In this document: one piece after another, positions 26,995-37,016 of the stretch
Layout of the letters: every line of letters begins with the position of its first letter
Position numbering within the stretch: the stretch's first letter is position 1
Assembly (NCBI RefSeq): GCF_035953295.1
Contig: NZ_CP108370.1
Location: 620,001-684,000, forward strand
DNA length: 64,000 nucleotides
DNA from: Streptomyces sp. NBC_01335
GTDB lineage: Bacteria; Actinomycetota; Actinomycetes; Streptomycetales; Streptomycetaceae
Reading direction: 5' to 3'
Notes under the pieces: model-generated
The model's database searches: none
What the model saw: only the letters and a program-made list of their open reading frames with translations
What the model was told of the DNA's origin: nothing
Position numbers and translations under genes: made by a program

Positions 26995-27026
26995 CCGGCC
27001 CGGGGCAGCCGGTTGCCCCGGGCCGG
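26995..27026. terminator. Terminator between convergent biosynthetic operons
   Basis: CCGGCCCGGGGCA and TGCCCCGGGCCGG pair over 13 bp with a 6-nt loop. Downstream, to about 27085, GC-rich near-repeats follow (two copies of GGTTGCCCCGGG, two of GGGGGCCACC). It separates two operons that face each other. Confidence 0.7.
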
Positions 27027-27116
27027 CTGGTTGCCCCGGGTCGGCCGGGGGCCACCTCGGCCGGTCGGGGGCCACCCCGGCCCGGGAGAACCGGCGGCCC
27101 GTCAGCTGTTCCGAGG

Positions 27117-27890
27117 TCAGCGGACGGCGACCAGGACGCTGTCGTCGCCGCACTGCCAGAGGGTGGCCGCGGTGGAGAACCCGGCGTCGCGCAGAAGACC
27201 GGCGTGGTCGGCGGCCGTCAGGCCGTGGGGCTTGTTGAAGGTGCGGTGGGCGACCGAAGAACGGGCCCGGGCCTCGGCGAGGGGGGCGAGTTCGGGGGCG
27301 GACAGGAAGATCTTCCACCAGTCCACCCACTCCTCGCTGCCCCGACGGCCGGTGCGCTGCCCACGGCGGGCGCGGACGTGGCGGCCGAGTTCGAACATGT
27401 AGGGGTCGGCGGCGGGGGGACGGATGTCGGCGTCGACGAAGACCCCGCCGGGGCGCAGCCGTTCGGCCAGGGAGCGGTAGAGCGTGACGAGTTCGTCCGG
27501 GGCGAGCCAGTGGAGGGCGGTGGAGGAGACGGCCGCCTGCCAGGAACCGGCCGGGCCGATCTCGTCGGCCCAGCCGGGCTCGGTGAGGTCGCGCTCCAGG
27601 AGGCGTACCGGCGTACCGGTGACGGCCTCCTCGCCGAGGCCGAGGAGGAGCGGGTCGGCGTCGACTCCGACCGTGTCGGCGTCGGGGAAGGCGTCCGCCA
27701 TGCGGATGGCGAGTGAGCCGGTGCCGCAGCCCAGGTCCACCAGGCGGGGCCGGGAGGTGTCGTCGGCCCGTTCGAGGGACAGGGCGACGATGTCGATGAT
27801 GACCTGGAAGCGTTCCTCCCGGTCCGGGCTGTATCGCTCCTGCTGCTCGTCCCATCGTCGCAGCCAGGTACGGGCGGTCTCGCCGAGCAT
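27117..27890 (-). CDS. Class I SAM-dependent methyltransferase
   Basis: 257-aa Rossmann methyltransferase. The SAM motif is RLVDLGCGTGSLAIR (about 50), then TVGVDADPLLLG, and the post-I motif region SSTALHWLAPDE resembles Methyltransf_25-type enzymes. The substrate is not predictable. It is the last gene of the leftward operon, 71 nt after the SDR. AGAGG precedes the ATG. Confidence 0.82.
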   Translation of the reverse strand: MLGETARTWLRRWDEQQERYSPDREERFQVIIDIVALSLERADDTSRPRLVDLGCGTGSLAIRMADAFPDADTVGVDADPLLLGLGEEAVTGTPVRLLERDLTEPGWADEIGPAGSWQAAVSSTALHWLAPDELVTLYRSLAERLRPGGVFVDADIRPPAADPYMFELGRHVRARRGQRTGRRGSEEWVDWWKIFLSAPELAPLAEARARSSVAHRTFNKPHGLTAADHAGLLRDAGFSTAATLWQCGDDSVLVAVR

Positions 27891-27961
27891 GTTCGCCTCT
27901 TCCGATCGGTGGAGCGGGGCTGTGGTACGGGGCGCGGTGGGGCCGTGGGGCGGTCGTGGGG

Positions 27962-28708
27962 TCAGCCGCGGCCGACGAAGGGCATCGTGGTGGGCAGCAC
28001 GGTGAGGGACTGCACGTTGGTGGTGACGGGCAGGGAGGCCATCAGCAGGAGCGCGTCGGTGAAGTGGGAGACCGGCAGGGTCGCCTCCACGGCCGTGCTG
28101 CCGTCCGCCTGACGTGCCGCCGGCTGGGGGGCGCCGTCGGTGGGGGCCACGTTGCCGACGTCGATCTGCCCGCAGGCGATGCCGTGGGCGCGGCCGTCGA
28201 GGGAGAGCGCGCGGGTCAGGCCCAGCACCGCGTGCTTGGCCGCGGTGTAGGCGACGGAGTGGGGGCGGGGCGCGTGCGCGGACGGGGCGCCGTTGTTGAT
28301 GATCCGGCCGCCCTCGGGGTCCTGCCCGGACATGACGCGGAACGCCTCGCGCGAGCAGAGGAAGGTGCCGGTGACGATCGTGCCGAGGACCCGGTTCCAG
28401 TCCTCGAACGCCACCTCGGTCACGGGGACGCGGGGCGCGGGGGCGCCGGCGTTGTTGAAGAGGAGGTCCACCCTGCCGTACCGGTCGGTCGTGGCACGGA
28501 ACAGGGCCGCCACCTCGTCGGGGCGGGTGATGTCGGTGGGCACGGCGAGGGTGCGGCCGGGTCCGGCCGGTGACAGCGCGGCGGTTGCCTCCAGTGCGTC
28601 GGGGCGCCGGCCCGCCAGGACGACGGTCCAGCCGTCGCCGAGCAGCGCCAGGGCGGCGGCGCGGCCGAGCCCGCTTCCGGCACCGGTGACGACGGCGACA
28701 CCGCTCAC
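27962..28708 (-). CDS. SDR oxidoreductase
   Basis: 248-aa short-chain dehydrogenase with [11 protein letters not shown] (cofactor), [11 protein letters not shown], and the catalytic [10 protein letters not shown] segment. The Ser segment reads [16 protein letters not shown]. The C-terminus ends in [14 protein letters not shown], a tail shared with SDRs predicted to act on quinone- or keto-type secondary metabolites. The GTG start overlaps the oxygenase stop by 4 nt, so the two are translated together. Confidence 0.85.
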   Translation of the reverse strand: MSGVAVVTGAGSGLGRAAALALLGDGWTVVLAGRRPDALEATAALSPAGPGRTLAVPTDITRPDEVAALFRATTDRYGRVDLLFNNAGAPAPRVPVTEVAFEDWNRVLGTIVTGTFLCSREAFRVMSGQDPEGGRIINNGAPSAHAPRPHSVAYTAAKHAVLGLTRALSLDGRAHGIACGQIDVGNVAPTDGAPQPAARQADGSTAVEATLPVSHFTDALLLMASLPVTTNVQSLTVLPTTMPFVGRG

Positions 28709-29601
28709 GCCGTCTCCTCGTCCAGCCACAGGCGGAGTACCCGCCGGTGCAGCGGCTCGGGGGCGTCGGTGAACGGCGAACGCCCGTGCATGACCCGGCT
28801 GTTGCGGATGATCAGCAGATCTCCGGAGGCCAGCATGACCGGGTGCGCGGTCTCCGGGCGGTTGAGGACCTCGTCGAGGACGTCCAGCGCCTCGACGCGG
28901 GCGGCGTCGAGCGGAGGCCGTCCCCCGTGTCCGGCGGACGCCCTGACCGTGCGGGACTGGTAGTAGCAGGTGACCAGTCCGTCCGGCGCGGTGGTGAGGA
29001 TCGGGGTGTGGATGAGGGGGTTGCCCGCACGGCCGGCCCGGTCGAAGTACCACTTCTCGCCGAGGAGGGCGAGCACGTCGGGGCGTTCGGCGGCGAGCAC
29101 GTCGTGGATGTGCTGGGCGCCCGCGACGCGGGTGGCGCCTCCCTCGGCGGCGGGCCGCAGGCAGAGCAGCACGAGGTAGTCGCAGGTGTCGCAGTGGAAG
29201 CCGATCTCGTCCGGGTCCCCCGGGCGGCGCCGGAGCACCTGGGTGAGGTCGCCGTCGCCGTTCTGCGGCACGATCGCGCCGAAGTCGCGGACGAGACGCG
29301 AGGCCCGCTCGGTGATCTCCTTCTCCTGGACGAGGGCCGCGGCGGGTTCGGCGGGGAAGAACCCGCGCACGTGGGCGAAGCCGAAGGCGTCGAGGCCGGT
29401 ACGCACCCGGGAGCGCAGGCTCTGCCAGACCGGATCGGGCTCCTCGCCGGGTCGTCCGGCGGCCTCCCAGAGGCAGTCGCGGTCCTGGTCGTTCGTGGTG
29501 AGGTACCAGAGATCGCGTCCGGCCCGCAGGCGCTCGGTGTCCCAGGCGAGCGAGGACGGGAGCGGGGGCGTGGGCGCGTTGTCGCGCGAGGCGGTGTCCA
29601 T
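28705..29601 (-). CDS. TauD-type Fe(II)/2-oxoglutarate oxygenase
   Basis: 298-aa oxygenase. Iron ligands are in [13 protein letters not shown] (HxD, about 130) and [11 protein letters not shown] (about 268). The 2-oxoglutarate Arg is in [12 protein letters not shown]. Likely hydroxylates an amino acid or a carrier-bound aminoacyl group. AAGGGA precedes the ATG. It differs from the oxygenase in the rightward operon, so it is not a recent duplicate. Confidence 0.86.
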   Translation of the reverse strand: MDTASRDNAPTPPLPSSLAWDTERLRAGRDLWYLTTNDQDRDCLWEAAGRPGEEPDPVWQSLRSRVRTGLDAFGFAHVRGFFPAEPAAALVQEKEITERASRLVRDFGAIVPQNGDGDLTQVLRRRPGDPDEIGFHCDTCDYLVLLCLRPAAEGGATRVAGAQHIHDVLAAERPDVLALLGEKWYFDRAGRAGNPLIHTPILTTAPDGLVTCYYQSRTVRASAGHGGRPPLDAARVEALDVLDEVLNRPETAHPVMLASGDLLIIRNSRVMHGRSPFTDAPEPLHRRVLRLWLDEETA

Positions 29602-29684
29602 CGGGGTCCCTTCTCGATGCTGTACTGCGTAACGAACCGGTCGTTCCCCGCGTACCGGTGCGGCGCGTACCGGTACGGGGGGAG

Positions 29685-30947
29685 TCAGTCCCGCGCGGCG
29701 GTGGCGACGGCCTTCGACCAGAGGGTGAGGGCCTCGTCGATCTGGTCTGCGGTGACGGTGAGGGCCGGGATCATGCGGACCGTGTTGCCCCAGACCCCGC
29801 AGGTCAGCAGCAACAGGCCCAGTTCGGCGGCGGTTTGCTGGGCGAGGCGTGCGGTGTCCGGGTCGGGGGAGCCGTCGGCGCGGCGGAATTCGCTGCCCAG
29901 CATCAGCCCGCGCCCCCGGACGTCGGCGACGGCGGGGTTGCGGTCAGCGACCTCGCGCAGTCCGTCGGCCAGCCTGAGACCCTGCTCGGCCGCGTTGGCG
30001 ACCAGTCCCTCGTCGCGGATCACGTCGAGGGTCGCCAGGGCTGCGGCGCAGGCCACGGCGTTCCCGCCGTAGGTGCCGCCCTGTGAGCCGGGGCGGGCGC
30101 GGCTCATCAGCTCGGCCCGGGCGGCGATCGCCGAGAGGGGGAAGCCGCTGGCCAGGCCCTTGGCCGTCACCAGGATGTCGGGGGTCGCCGTCCCGGTCTC
30201 GTAGTCATGCGCCCAGAACCGGCCGGTGCGGCCGAATCCGCTCTGCACCTCGTCGAGGACGAGGAGGATGCCGTGCCGGTCGGCGCGTTCGCGCAGTCCG
30301 GCGAGGAACCCGTCGGGCGCGGGGACGTAACCGCCCTCGCCCAGCACGGGTTCGACGACGAAGGCGGCGGTCTCCTCGGGGGCGCTGGTCGTGGCCAGCA
30401 CCCGGTCAAGGCCGCGCAGGGCGTACGCGACCGCGGCGGGCTCGTCCATGCCGAGTTCGAAGGCGTGCGGGAAGGGCGCGACCGCGACGCCCGGGATCAG
30501 GGGGCCGGAGCAGGCCCGGAAGCGGCTGCCGGCCGTGGTCAGCGCGGCGGCGCCCATGGTCCGGCCGTGGAAGCCCCCGTCGAAGACGACGGCGTTGGGG
30601 CGGCCGGTGGCCTGGCGTGCGAGGCGCAGCGCCGACTCGACGGCCTCGCTGCCGGAGTTGACGTAGAAGAGGCTGTCCAGCCCCTCGGGCAGTACCTCGC
30701 CCAGGCGTTCGGTGAGGGTCAGCAGCGGTTCGTGCAGGACGGTCGTGTACTGGCCGTGGATCAGCCGTCCGGCCTGTTCACGGACGGCCTCGACGACGCG
30801 GGGGTGGCAGTGGCCGGTGCTGGTGACGCCGACGCCCGCGGTGAAGTCGAGATGGCGTCGGCCCTCCGCGTCGAAGAGGTACAGCCCTTCCCCTCGGACG
30901 GCGGTGACGGGGGTGGCCTGCTTCAGTACGGGCGACAGCCGGGACAT
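29685..30947 (-). CDS. Class III PLP aminotransferase, GABA-transaminase-like
   Basis: 420-aa aminotransferase with [32 protein letters not shown] and [15 protein letters not shown]. The PLP Lys is in [16 protein letters not shown] (about 255). Related enzymes act on 4-aminobutyrate, diaminobutyrate or aldehydes. It follows the reductase-ended NRPS gene by 71 nt, so it may convert an NRPS-derived amino aldehyde to a diamine (inference). The upstream GAGGTGA site supports the ATG. Confidence 0.88.
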   Translation of the reverse strand: MSRLSPVLKQATPVTAVRGEGLYLFDAEGRRHLDFTAGVGVTSTGHCHPRVVEAVREQAGRLIHGQYTTVLHEPLLTLTERLGEVLPEGLDSLFYVNSGSEAVESALRLARQATGRPNAVVFDGGFHGRTMGAAALTTAGSRFRACSGPLIPGVAVAPFPHAFELGMDEPAAVAYALRGLDRVLATTSAPEETAAFVVEPVLGEGGYVPAPDGFLAGLRERADRHGILLVLDEVQSGFGRTGRFWAHDYETGTATPDILVTAKGLASGFPLSAIAARAELMSRARPGSQGGTYGGNAVACAAALATLDVIRDEGLVANAAEQGLRLADGLREVADRNPAVADVRGRGLMLGSEFRRADGSPDPDTARLAQQTAAELGLLLLTCGVWGNTVRMIPALTVTADQIDEALTLWSKAVATAARD

Positions 30948-31018
30948 GGTTCACCTCATGGGTTCGGGGGTGGTGATGGAGGGGACCTCGGGGGAGGCCA
31001 CAGGGCGTGCGCCTGCGG

Positions 31019-34000
31019 TCAGCGGGCGGAGGGCGGTGGGGGCAGGAAGCCCGCTTCGGTGGCCCAGGCCAGGGCCGAGGCCCACCACCGGAAGGCCGGC
31101 GGGGCGAACCGGACCCCCAGCCGGTCCAGTACGGCGAGGGTGTGCGCGGAGTCGGTGCGGACGTTGCGGTCCTCCAGCCGGTTCCAGGCGGCGGCCAGCC
31201 GGACCGCCTCCGGATGCTCGCCCTCGGCCCGGTCCAGCGCGGCTTCGAACGTCCCGGTGTCGCACAGCTCGATCCGGTGGCCGTACCGCCGCATCCAGCC
31301 CACCAGTTCGTCGTGGGGGACCTGGTGCGGGGTCTCGACGTGGTGGACGCCGGGCGCGGTGTGCGGGTACAGGGCGAGGGCCGCGATCCCTGCGGCGACG
31401 GTGTCCACGTACGAGAACGCGAACGTGGCGCCAGCCAGCCGGGGAGCCGCGCCGGCCAGGAGGTAGCCGCGCAGGGTCTGGTAGACGCGGTTGGTGGCGA
31501 TGCCCGGGTGGAACGCGCCGGAACGACTGTGTGCGGCGACGTGTCCGCTCCGGTGGATGTGGCAGCGGCGTCCGGTGGCCGCCCACGCGCGGACCGTCTC
31601 CTCGGCGAGGTACTTGGAGCGCTCGTACGGGGTACGGAAGTGCTGGCCGATCCGCAGGTCGGCCTCCGCGAACCGGCGGGCGGGGGCCGCCGGGTCGATC
31701 CCGCCGGACACGGCGAGGGTCGAGAGGTGGTGGAACCGGACCGGGCCGAGTGCCTCGGAGTCGATCCAGGCCAGCAGCCGCCGAACGCCGTCGTTGTTGG
31801 TGCGCTCCAGCTCCTCGGGCGGGGCCACCAGGCGTACGTCGGCGGCGGCGTGGACGACGACCTGCGCCTCGCGGGCGAGGGCGCGCCCCTCCTTCGAGAG
31901 CCCCAGCCCTTCCCGGCCGATGTCCCCGGCGACCACGCGCACCCCGGGTGACGGACTGCCCAGGCGGCCCACCGCGTCGGCGTCGCGCTCGCCGCGTACC
32001 AGGCAGGTGACCTGGGCGCCGCGCTCCAGGAGCGCGTCGAGGAGGTGCCCGCCGACGTAGCCGGTCGCCCCGGTCAGCAGCACGCGGGCCGGCTCGCTCA
32101 GCACCCGGCCGGACGCGGCCCGGGCGGGGCCGGGGAGCGTGCCGGTGCGCAGGAGGTGGCCGGAGGCGGAGTGGTCGAGACGGACGGGGGCGGTTACGGG
32201 TGCGGCGGAAGCGGGTGCGGAGGCGGGGGCGGGCGTGGCGGAGGCGGTGGGGCTGGTGGGTGTGGCGGCGTCGGTCACCGTGCGGGCGAACCGGGCCATG
32301 AGCGCGTCCGCTTCGGGGTCGGTCATGGCCGGCCGGGCGTGGACGAGGTCGGTCACCAGCCGGCCCTCGACGATGCGGGCCGTCAGCCGCATGCGGTAGA
32401 GCGGATCGCCGTCGGGGCACCGTGCGGTGCCGGGCTGCTCGTGGGCGGCGGACCATCCGAGGTCCGGTCCGGCGGGCAGGCGGAAGGTGCCGAGGAAGTT
32501 GAACGCGGTGTCGGGGCGCGGCCCTTCGCCGTCCATGGGCAGCCGGGGAGCGTCCCGGAGCCGCCGTTCCACCTCGGCGAGACGTGCCGCGGCGCGCGCG
32601 CCGGGGTCCGTGGAGGCCGTGCGGGTCGTGGGTGCCGTTCCCGTCGCGCGGACAGCTCCGGCCGCGGGGGCCTTGAGCGTCGGGGTGTCGGTGCGGACCC
32701 GGGTGACGGCGGTGAACCACCCGACGGTGTCGAGGTGTTCGCCGGTGGTGTCCCGGCCGTGCGTCTCCACCTCGACGGTGAAGGGTCCGGGGCGCGGCCC
32801 GTCGTGTTCCTCGTCGTGGGCGGCGCCGTCCGCGAACGCGGTGAGCAGCAGCGCCTCCAACTTCCTTGACGCTCCGTACCGTTGGACGAGCCGGGCGGTG
32901 GCCTCCGCGTCCAGGGACCAGCTCACCGTGCCCGGCGCCGCTCCTCGTCCGGTCCGGGGTGCGGGCCGGGATGCGCGGGTGCGGTCGGCGCCTTCGGGCG
33001 TGCTCGCCGCCCACGCGTAGAAGTCCGCCGCCGGCGGCAGGCCGGCGGGTCGGCCGGACAGGGCGGCGCGGTAGGCGTGGGCCAGGTCGTCGAGGATGAC
33101 GCGCCAGGACAGCCCGTCGACCACCAGGTGGTGGGCGATCAGCGCGAGGCGGTCCTCGGTGCCGGGAGTGCCGGAGAACAGGTGGAAGCGGATGAGGTCG
33201 CCCGCCTCCGGGTCGAGGCTCCGTTGCAGTTCGCCGCCGAGCGCGTCGATCTCCTGCCGGGCGTCCTCGGGCCGCCGGATGCGGGAGTGGCTGACCGGGT
33301 GGAGGTCGCCCGCCGGGCGGGCGGTGCCCGGCCCCTGCGGGCCGACGGGGCGGCGCAGCGCCGGGTGGCGTGCCAGCACCGCCGTCGCGGCGGCGGTGAG
33401 GGCGGCCGGGTCGACGGGGGTCGCGCAGCGGAGCAGTACCGACTGGTTCCAGTGGTGGGGCTGGTCGACGTCCTGGTCGTAGAACCAGCGCTGGGCCGGT
33501 GCGAGGGCGCCGCGTCCGGCCGGGGGCGCCGCGTCGGTGGCGCCTTCGGCGGTGCCGGCCGGGTCGACGGCGCGGACGGAGGCGCGGACGGAGGAGGCCA
33601 GTCGGCGCGGGGTGGGGTGGCGGTAGAAGTCCGCGTAGTCGATGTGGTGCCCGTGGCGGCGGAGTTGGGAGACGGTACGCATCGCGAGGATGGAGTCGCC
33701 GCCCAGCTCCAGGACATCGGCGTCCGGGTCCACGGCGGGCAGGCCGAGGGCCGTGGCCCACAGGTCCGCTATCTCCCGGGCCAGGGGCGGTACTCCGGTA
33801 CCGGCCGCCGACGGGTTCCCTGCGCGCGCGGCGAGTACCGCGTCGAGGGCCGCCTCCAGGGCCGTGGCGTCCAGCTTCCCGTTGGGGCCGAGGGGGAAGT
33901 CCCGGAGCACGACGATCGGCTGGGGTATCGAGTAGGCGGGCAGCCGGCCGGCCAGGTGGTTGCGTACGGCGTCGGGCAGCAGGTCGCCCAGGTGCTCGCG

Positions 34001-35530
34001 TACGGCGCCGGGCAGCCGGTCTCCGTCCGCGTCACCCGCCTCGTCGGGGCCTTGCACGTCGGTGGGCCGGACGGCGGCGAGCAGCCGGTTCCCGGTGGCG
34101 GTGGCCCGTACGACGACGGCGCAGCGGTCGACGCCGGGAACCTGCTGGGCCAGGGTCTCGATCTCGGTGGGGTCGACCCGGTAGCCCCTGATCTTGGTCT
34201 GCCGGTCGGAGCGGCCGAGGAAGACGAGGTGGCCGTCGGGGCGCCGCCGGCAGAGGTCGCCGGTGCGGTAGGTACGGGCACCGCGGTACGCGACGAAGCG
34301 CTGCGTGGTCTGTCCGGGGCGGCCGAAGTACCCGGCGCTGACCCCGCGTCCCCCGATGTGGAGCTGCCCGGGCTCGCCGTCGGGTACGGCCGATCCGCCG
34401 TCGTCGAGCAGGTCGAGGGTCACCTCGCCCAGCGCCGTGCCGATCGGCACGGTCTCCTCGTCCTGGGGCAGGTCTTCCGCGGTGTCGGCGAGGAAGCAGG
34501 TGGCGCCGACCGTGGTCTCGGTCGGCCCGTAGTGGTTGAGCAGCCGGTGGACGCCCTCGTCGCGCAGGAGGGCTGCGCCGAGGGACCGGGGCAGCGGCTC
34601 TCCGCCGAGGATCAGGGTCCGGGGACGGTAGGGGCCGCCCGGGGTCTTCGCGTCCGGGCGGTCGCGCCAGAGTTCGGCCATGTGGGAGGGGGTCGTCTTC
34701 ACGACCGTGCAGGCCGCCTCGCGCAGGGAGGCCCAGCACGCCCGGGCGTCGCGGGCCTGCGCGTCGGCGACGACGTGGGTCCGGCCCCCCGTGGCGAGGG
34801 CCAGCAGCCAGCTGGTGTGGCCCAGGTCGGCGGCCAGGGTGGTGAGGTGGGCGACGCACGGCGCGTCCGCTCCGGTGAGGCCCAGGCGGTCGCGGAGGGC
34901 CAGCGCGTAGTGCGCGGCGTTGCCGTTGGTCACCACGACGGCCTTGGGTTCGCCGCCCGAGCCGGAGGTGAAGGAGAGGTAGGCGGGGTCCTCGCTCCCG
35001 GGCCGGGGCAGGGGCCGGGCGGGCAGGGAGGGGTCGCGCGGTGCGGCGAGCAGGACGTCGGGGTCGACGTGCGCGGTGTGCCGCACTCCCCCGGCCCACA
35101 GCGCCCGGATCTCCTCGCCGGAGAGCGCGGAGGTGGTGAGCACCCCGGTGGCGCGTACGGCCTCCAGGCGGCGCAGCCGGTCCGTCGGGCTCCAGGCGGT
35201 GTCCAGCGGCACCACGGCCGCGCCGGCGCCGAGGACTCCGTACAGCAGGACGAAGAGCCGGGCGTCGCGCGGGCCGAGGACCGCCACGCGGTCGCCGGGG
35301 CCGATGCCCGCGCGCCGCAGGCCGGTGGCGACCCGGCGGGCCGCGGCTCCCAGTCCGGCGTAGGTGATGGCACGCGTGTCGTCGGTGACGGCGGGGCGGT
35401 GCGGGCAGGTCTGCTCGGCGAGCCGGAGCAGACCGGTCAGGGTCGCGCGGTCCGGGGGCGCTTCCCTGCGGTCCGTGGGTACTTCGACGGGCATGGGCCG
35501 TGCGAGCCCGGACGTGGTGAGGGCCGTCAT
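31019..35530 (-). CDS. Single-module NRPS, A-PCP-E-reductase
   Basis: 1503-aa synthetase. Adenylation domain about 30-560: YLSFTSGSGGEPKAV, LLNHYGPTETTVG, YRTGDLCRRRPDG, and Lys in FPLGPNGKLD. Carrier motif LELGGDSILAM (Ser about 613). The next domain (about 675-1090) is an epimerase rather than a condensation domain: QRWFYDQDVDQPHHWNQSV, HHLVVDGLSWRVILDDL, VEVETHGRD and NFLGTF all follow E-domain motifs. After an Ala/Pro linker, a thioester reductase (about 1145-1500) has LLTGATGYVGGHLL and PYERSK. It should activate one amino acid, epimerise it and release a D-amino aldehyde or alcohol. No C domain is present. The pocket residues were not decoded. The ATG overlaps the upstream stop. Confidence 0.9.
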   Translation of the reverse strand: MTALTTSGLARPMPVEVPTDRREAPPDRATLTGLLRLAEQTCPHRPAVTDDTRAITYAGLGAAARRVATGLRRAGIGPGDRVAVLGPRDARLFVLLYGVLGAGAAVVPLDTAWSPTDRLRRLEAVRATGVLTTSALSGEEIRALWAGGVRHTAHVDPDVLLAAPRDPSLPARPLPRPGSEDPAYLSFTSGSGGEPKAVVVTNGNAAHYALALRDRLGLTGADAPCVAHLTTLAADLGHTSWLLALATGGRTHVVADAQARDARACWASLREAACTVVKTTPSHMAELWRDRPDAKTPGGPYRPRTLILGGEPLPRSLGAALLRDEGVHRLLNHYGPTETTVGATCFLADTAEDLPQDEETVPIGTALGEVTLDLLDDGGSAVPDGEPGQLHIGGRGVSAGYFGRPGQTTQRFVAYRGARTYRTGDLCRRRPDGHLVFLGRSDRQTKIRGYRVDPTEIETLAQQVPGVDRCAVVVRATATGNRLLAAVRPTDVQGPDEAGDADGDRLPGAVREHLGDLLPDAVRNHLAGRLPAYSIPQPIVVLRDFPLGPNGKLDATALEAALDAVLAARAGNPSAAGTGVPPLAREIADLWATALGLPAVDPDADVLELGGDSILAMRTVSQLRRHGHHIDYADFYRHPTPRRLASSVRASVRAVDPAGTAEGATDAAPPAGRGALAPAQRWFYDQDVDQPHHWNQSVLLRCATPVDPAALTAAATAVLARHPALRRPVGPQGPGTARPAGDLHPVSHSRIRRPEDARQEIDALGGELQRSLDPEAGDLIRFHLFSGTPGTEDRLALIAHHLVVDGLSWRVILDDLAHAYRAALSGRPAGLPPAADFYAWAASTPEGADRTRASRPAPRTGRGAAPGTVSWSLDAEATARLVQRYGASRKLEALLLTAFADGAAHDEEHDGPRPGPFTVEVETHGRDTTGEHLDTVGWFTAVTRVRTDTPTLKAPAAGAVRATGTAPTTRTASTDPGARAAARLAEVERRLRDAPRLPMDGEGPRPDTAFNFLGTFRLPAGPDLGWSAAHEQPGTARCPDGDPLYRMRLTARIVEGRLVTDLVHARPAMTDPEADALMARFARTVTDAATPTSPTASATPAPASAPASAAPVTAPVRLDHSASGHLLRTGTLPGPARAASGRVLSEPARVLLTGATGYVGGHLLDALLERGAQVTCLVRGERDADAVGRLGSPSPGVRVVAGDIGREGLGLSKEGRALAREAQVVVHAAADVRLVAPPEELERTNNDGVRRLLAWIDSEALGPVRFHHLSTLAVSGGIDPAAPARRFAEADLRIGQHFRTPYERSKYLAEETVRAWAATGRRCHIHRSGHVAAHSRSGAFHPGIATNRVYQTLRGYLLAGAAPRLAGATFAFSYVDTVAAGIAALALYPHTAPGVHHVETPHQVPHDELVGWMRRYGHRIELCDTGTFEAALDRAEGEHPEAVRLAAAWNRLEDRNVRTDSAHTLAVLDRLGVRFAPPAFRWWASALAWATEAGFLPPPPSAR

Positions 35531-36093
35531 GCGGCCTCCCCCACGCCGCGGGGCGTCGCACCGTCGCGCGACCGGCCGGGGAAGTCGGCGAGGAAGACCT
35601 CCACGCACGCCTCGCGGGCCAGTCTCCCCGCCACCTCCCACCCGAGCATGCGGTGCAGACCGTCGAGATGGATCAGCCCCTCCCGGACACGGAGACCGGC
35701 ATAGTCCACATGGTCCACCGGGTGGGTACTCAGATAGACGGGCGTCATGGGTGTGCGGGCGAATCGGTCGAGTTTCGCGGCGCACACGGGATTGGCCCTG
35801 GCATATGCATCAGGATCTGCACGGATGATCTCCGCGGCCTGGCCGACGGTCAAACCCGTGCGGGGTACCAGTTCCCGTTCTCCTGATTCTCCGAGATGCC
35901 ACGGAAGGACGACGCCGAGAATATCGGCGCGGTCGAGTTCGGCCCGGTACCAGGAACCGAGCAGGGCGTGGGCCCGGTGCAGGTTCTTCTCGCCGTCCTC
36001 ATTGGTGTTGGACGCGTGCGACCGGGCGGCGGGATGATCTTTTCCGTATACGCCCAGCACCTCGGAGAAGGCGACGGATTCCAGAGTGCGCAC
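35527..36093 (-). CDS. DUF6309-like protein
   Basis: 188-aa protein of unknown function. It resembles, from memory, the Streptomyces family DUF6309: opening VRTLESVAFSEVLGVYGKDHP, middle GVVLPWHLGESGERELVPRT and end GLIHLDGLHRMLGWEVAGRL. No catalytic motif is recognised. GTG at 36093 is chosen because AAGGAG lies 7 nt upstream; an in-frame ATG at 36117 would overlap the preceding stop but has no site. It sits directly before the NRPS with a 4-nt overlap, so a role tied to the NRPS product is likely. Confidence 0.72.
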   Translation of the reverse strand: MRTLESVAFSEVLGVYGKDHPAARSHASNTNEDGEKNLHRAHALLGSWYRAELDRADILGVVLPWHLGESGERELVPRTGLTVGQAAEIIRADPDAYARANPVCAAKLDRFARTPMTPVYLSTHPVDHVDYAGLRVREGLIHLDGLHRMLGWEVAGRLAREACVEVFLADFPGRSRDGATPRGVGEAA

Positions 36094-36113
36094 GGGAGAA
36101 CTCCTTTCCGCCG

Positions 36114-37016
36114 TCATCGTCCCACCACCCCCTGGAATTCGGTGAAATGCCGCTCGGAGAAAAGCTCCGGCCACGGTCCGCGGCCGAGGCCGAGCTCTTC
36201 GGCCCGGGCGAGCATGTACCGCCAGTACGGCTTCACGGGACGCCACCGGGCGCCGGTCCGGCAGTAGGAGGCGTCGACGAAGTACCGGTCCTGTCCGGCC
36301 ACGGGGGACGGGGCGGGGCGCCGGGCGTGGAAGACGGCCGAGTTGATCAGGACCGTCGATCCGCGCGGCAGACGGTCTATCACCTCCTCCCCCGGCAGTT
36401 CGGCCGTGCCGAGTGCGGCGCGGAAGTCCTTGGCCACGTCCTCGTCGTGCGATCCGGGCAGCACCGCGAGACTGCCCATCGTCTCGTTCAGTCCGCCCAG
36501 GTAGTGCAGCGCGTGGACCATCACCAGCGACCTGTCGCCGAGGTCGTTGGGCTCGTAGTCGTGGTGCCACGGCTTTCCGGTGTCGCCGGCTCCCTGCCGC
36601 TGACTGTGCATGTGGTGATGGACGAACGGGCCGCCCATGATGTCCGTCAGCAGGCTCATCAGCGGCGGGTGGACGAGCAGTTCACCGTGGGCCGGCAGTT
36701 CGAGTTCCAGCACCGGCGGGTGGGCGCCCGCCGCCGTACCGGTGCTGCAGGCGATGGACCGGGCACGCAGCCCCTCGTCCATCCACCGGTCCACCTCGGG
36801 CATCAGGCGATCCACGAGTGCGGGAGGCAGGAAGCCGGGAAGCACGAGGTAGCCGAGCTCCTCGAAGCTCTTCCGCGCCCCGATGACCTCGCCGTGTTCC
36901 GCCGATTCAGGGTGCGCCTCCCCCGTCGATTCCGTTTCGTCGATCCCGGAAGATGATCGCAAGATGTACCGTCCCCTCGCTCCAGAGGTCGAGTGCATTT
37001 CTCTTCGATTTCTCAC
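36114..37016 (-). CDS. Phytanoyl-CoA dioxygenase (PhyH) family oxygenase
   Basis: 300-aa Fe(II)/2-oxoglutarate oxygenase of the PhyH family. Iron ligands are in GKPWHHDYEPND (HxD, about 170) and NSAVFHARRPAPS (about 250). FEELGYLVLPGFLP (about 50) is the typical N-terminal strand-helix. Such enzymes hydroxylate or halogenate pathway intermediates. First gene of the leftward operon. The start is uncertain (GTG 37016 or ATG 36998); neither has a strong site, and family length would allow a start about 45 codons later. Confidence 0.82.
   Translation of the reverse strand: MRNRREMHSTSGARGRYILRSSSGIDETESTGEAHPESAEHGEVIGARKSFEELGYLVLPGFLPPALVDRLMPEVDRWMDEGLRARSIACSTGTAAGAHPPVLELELPAHGELLVHPPLMSLLTDIMGGPFVHHHMHSQRQGAGDTGKPWHHDYEPNDLGDRSLVMVHALHYLGGLNETMGSLAVLPGSHDEDVAKDFRAALGTAELPGEEVIDRLPRGSTVLINSAVFHARRPAPSPVAGQDRYFVDASYCRTGARWRPVKPYWRYMLARAEELGLGRGPWPELFSERHFTEFQGVVGR

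Noticed and set aside
33020..34000. Third NRPS domain as a condensation domain
   Set aside because: HHxxxDG alone is shared, but NQSV, ETHGRD and NFLGTF match epimerisation domains.
34680..34910. Small plus-strand frames across the NRPS gene
   Set aside because: Antisense shadows; NRPS domains are continuous on the minus strand.
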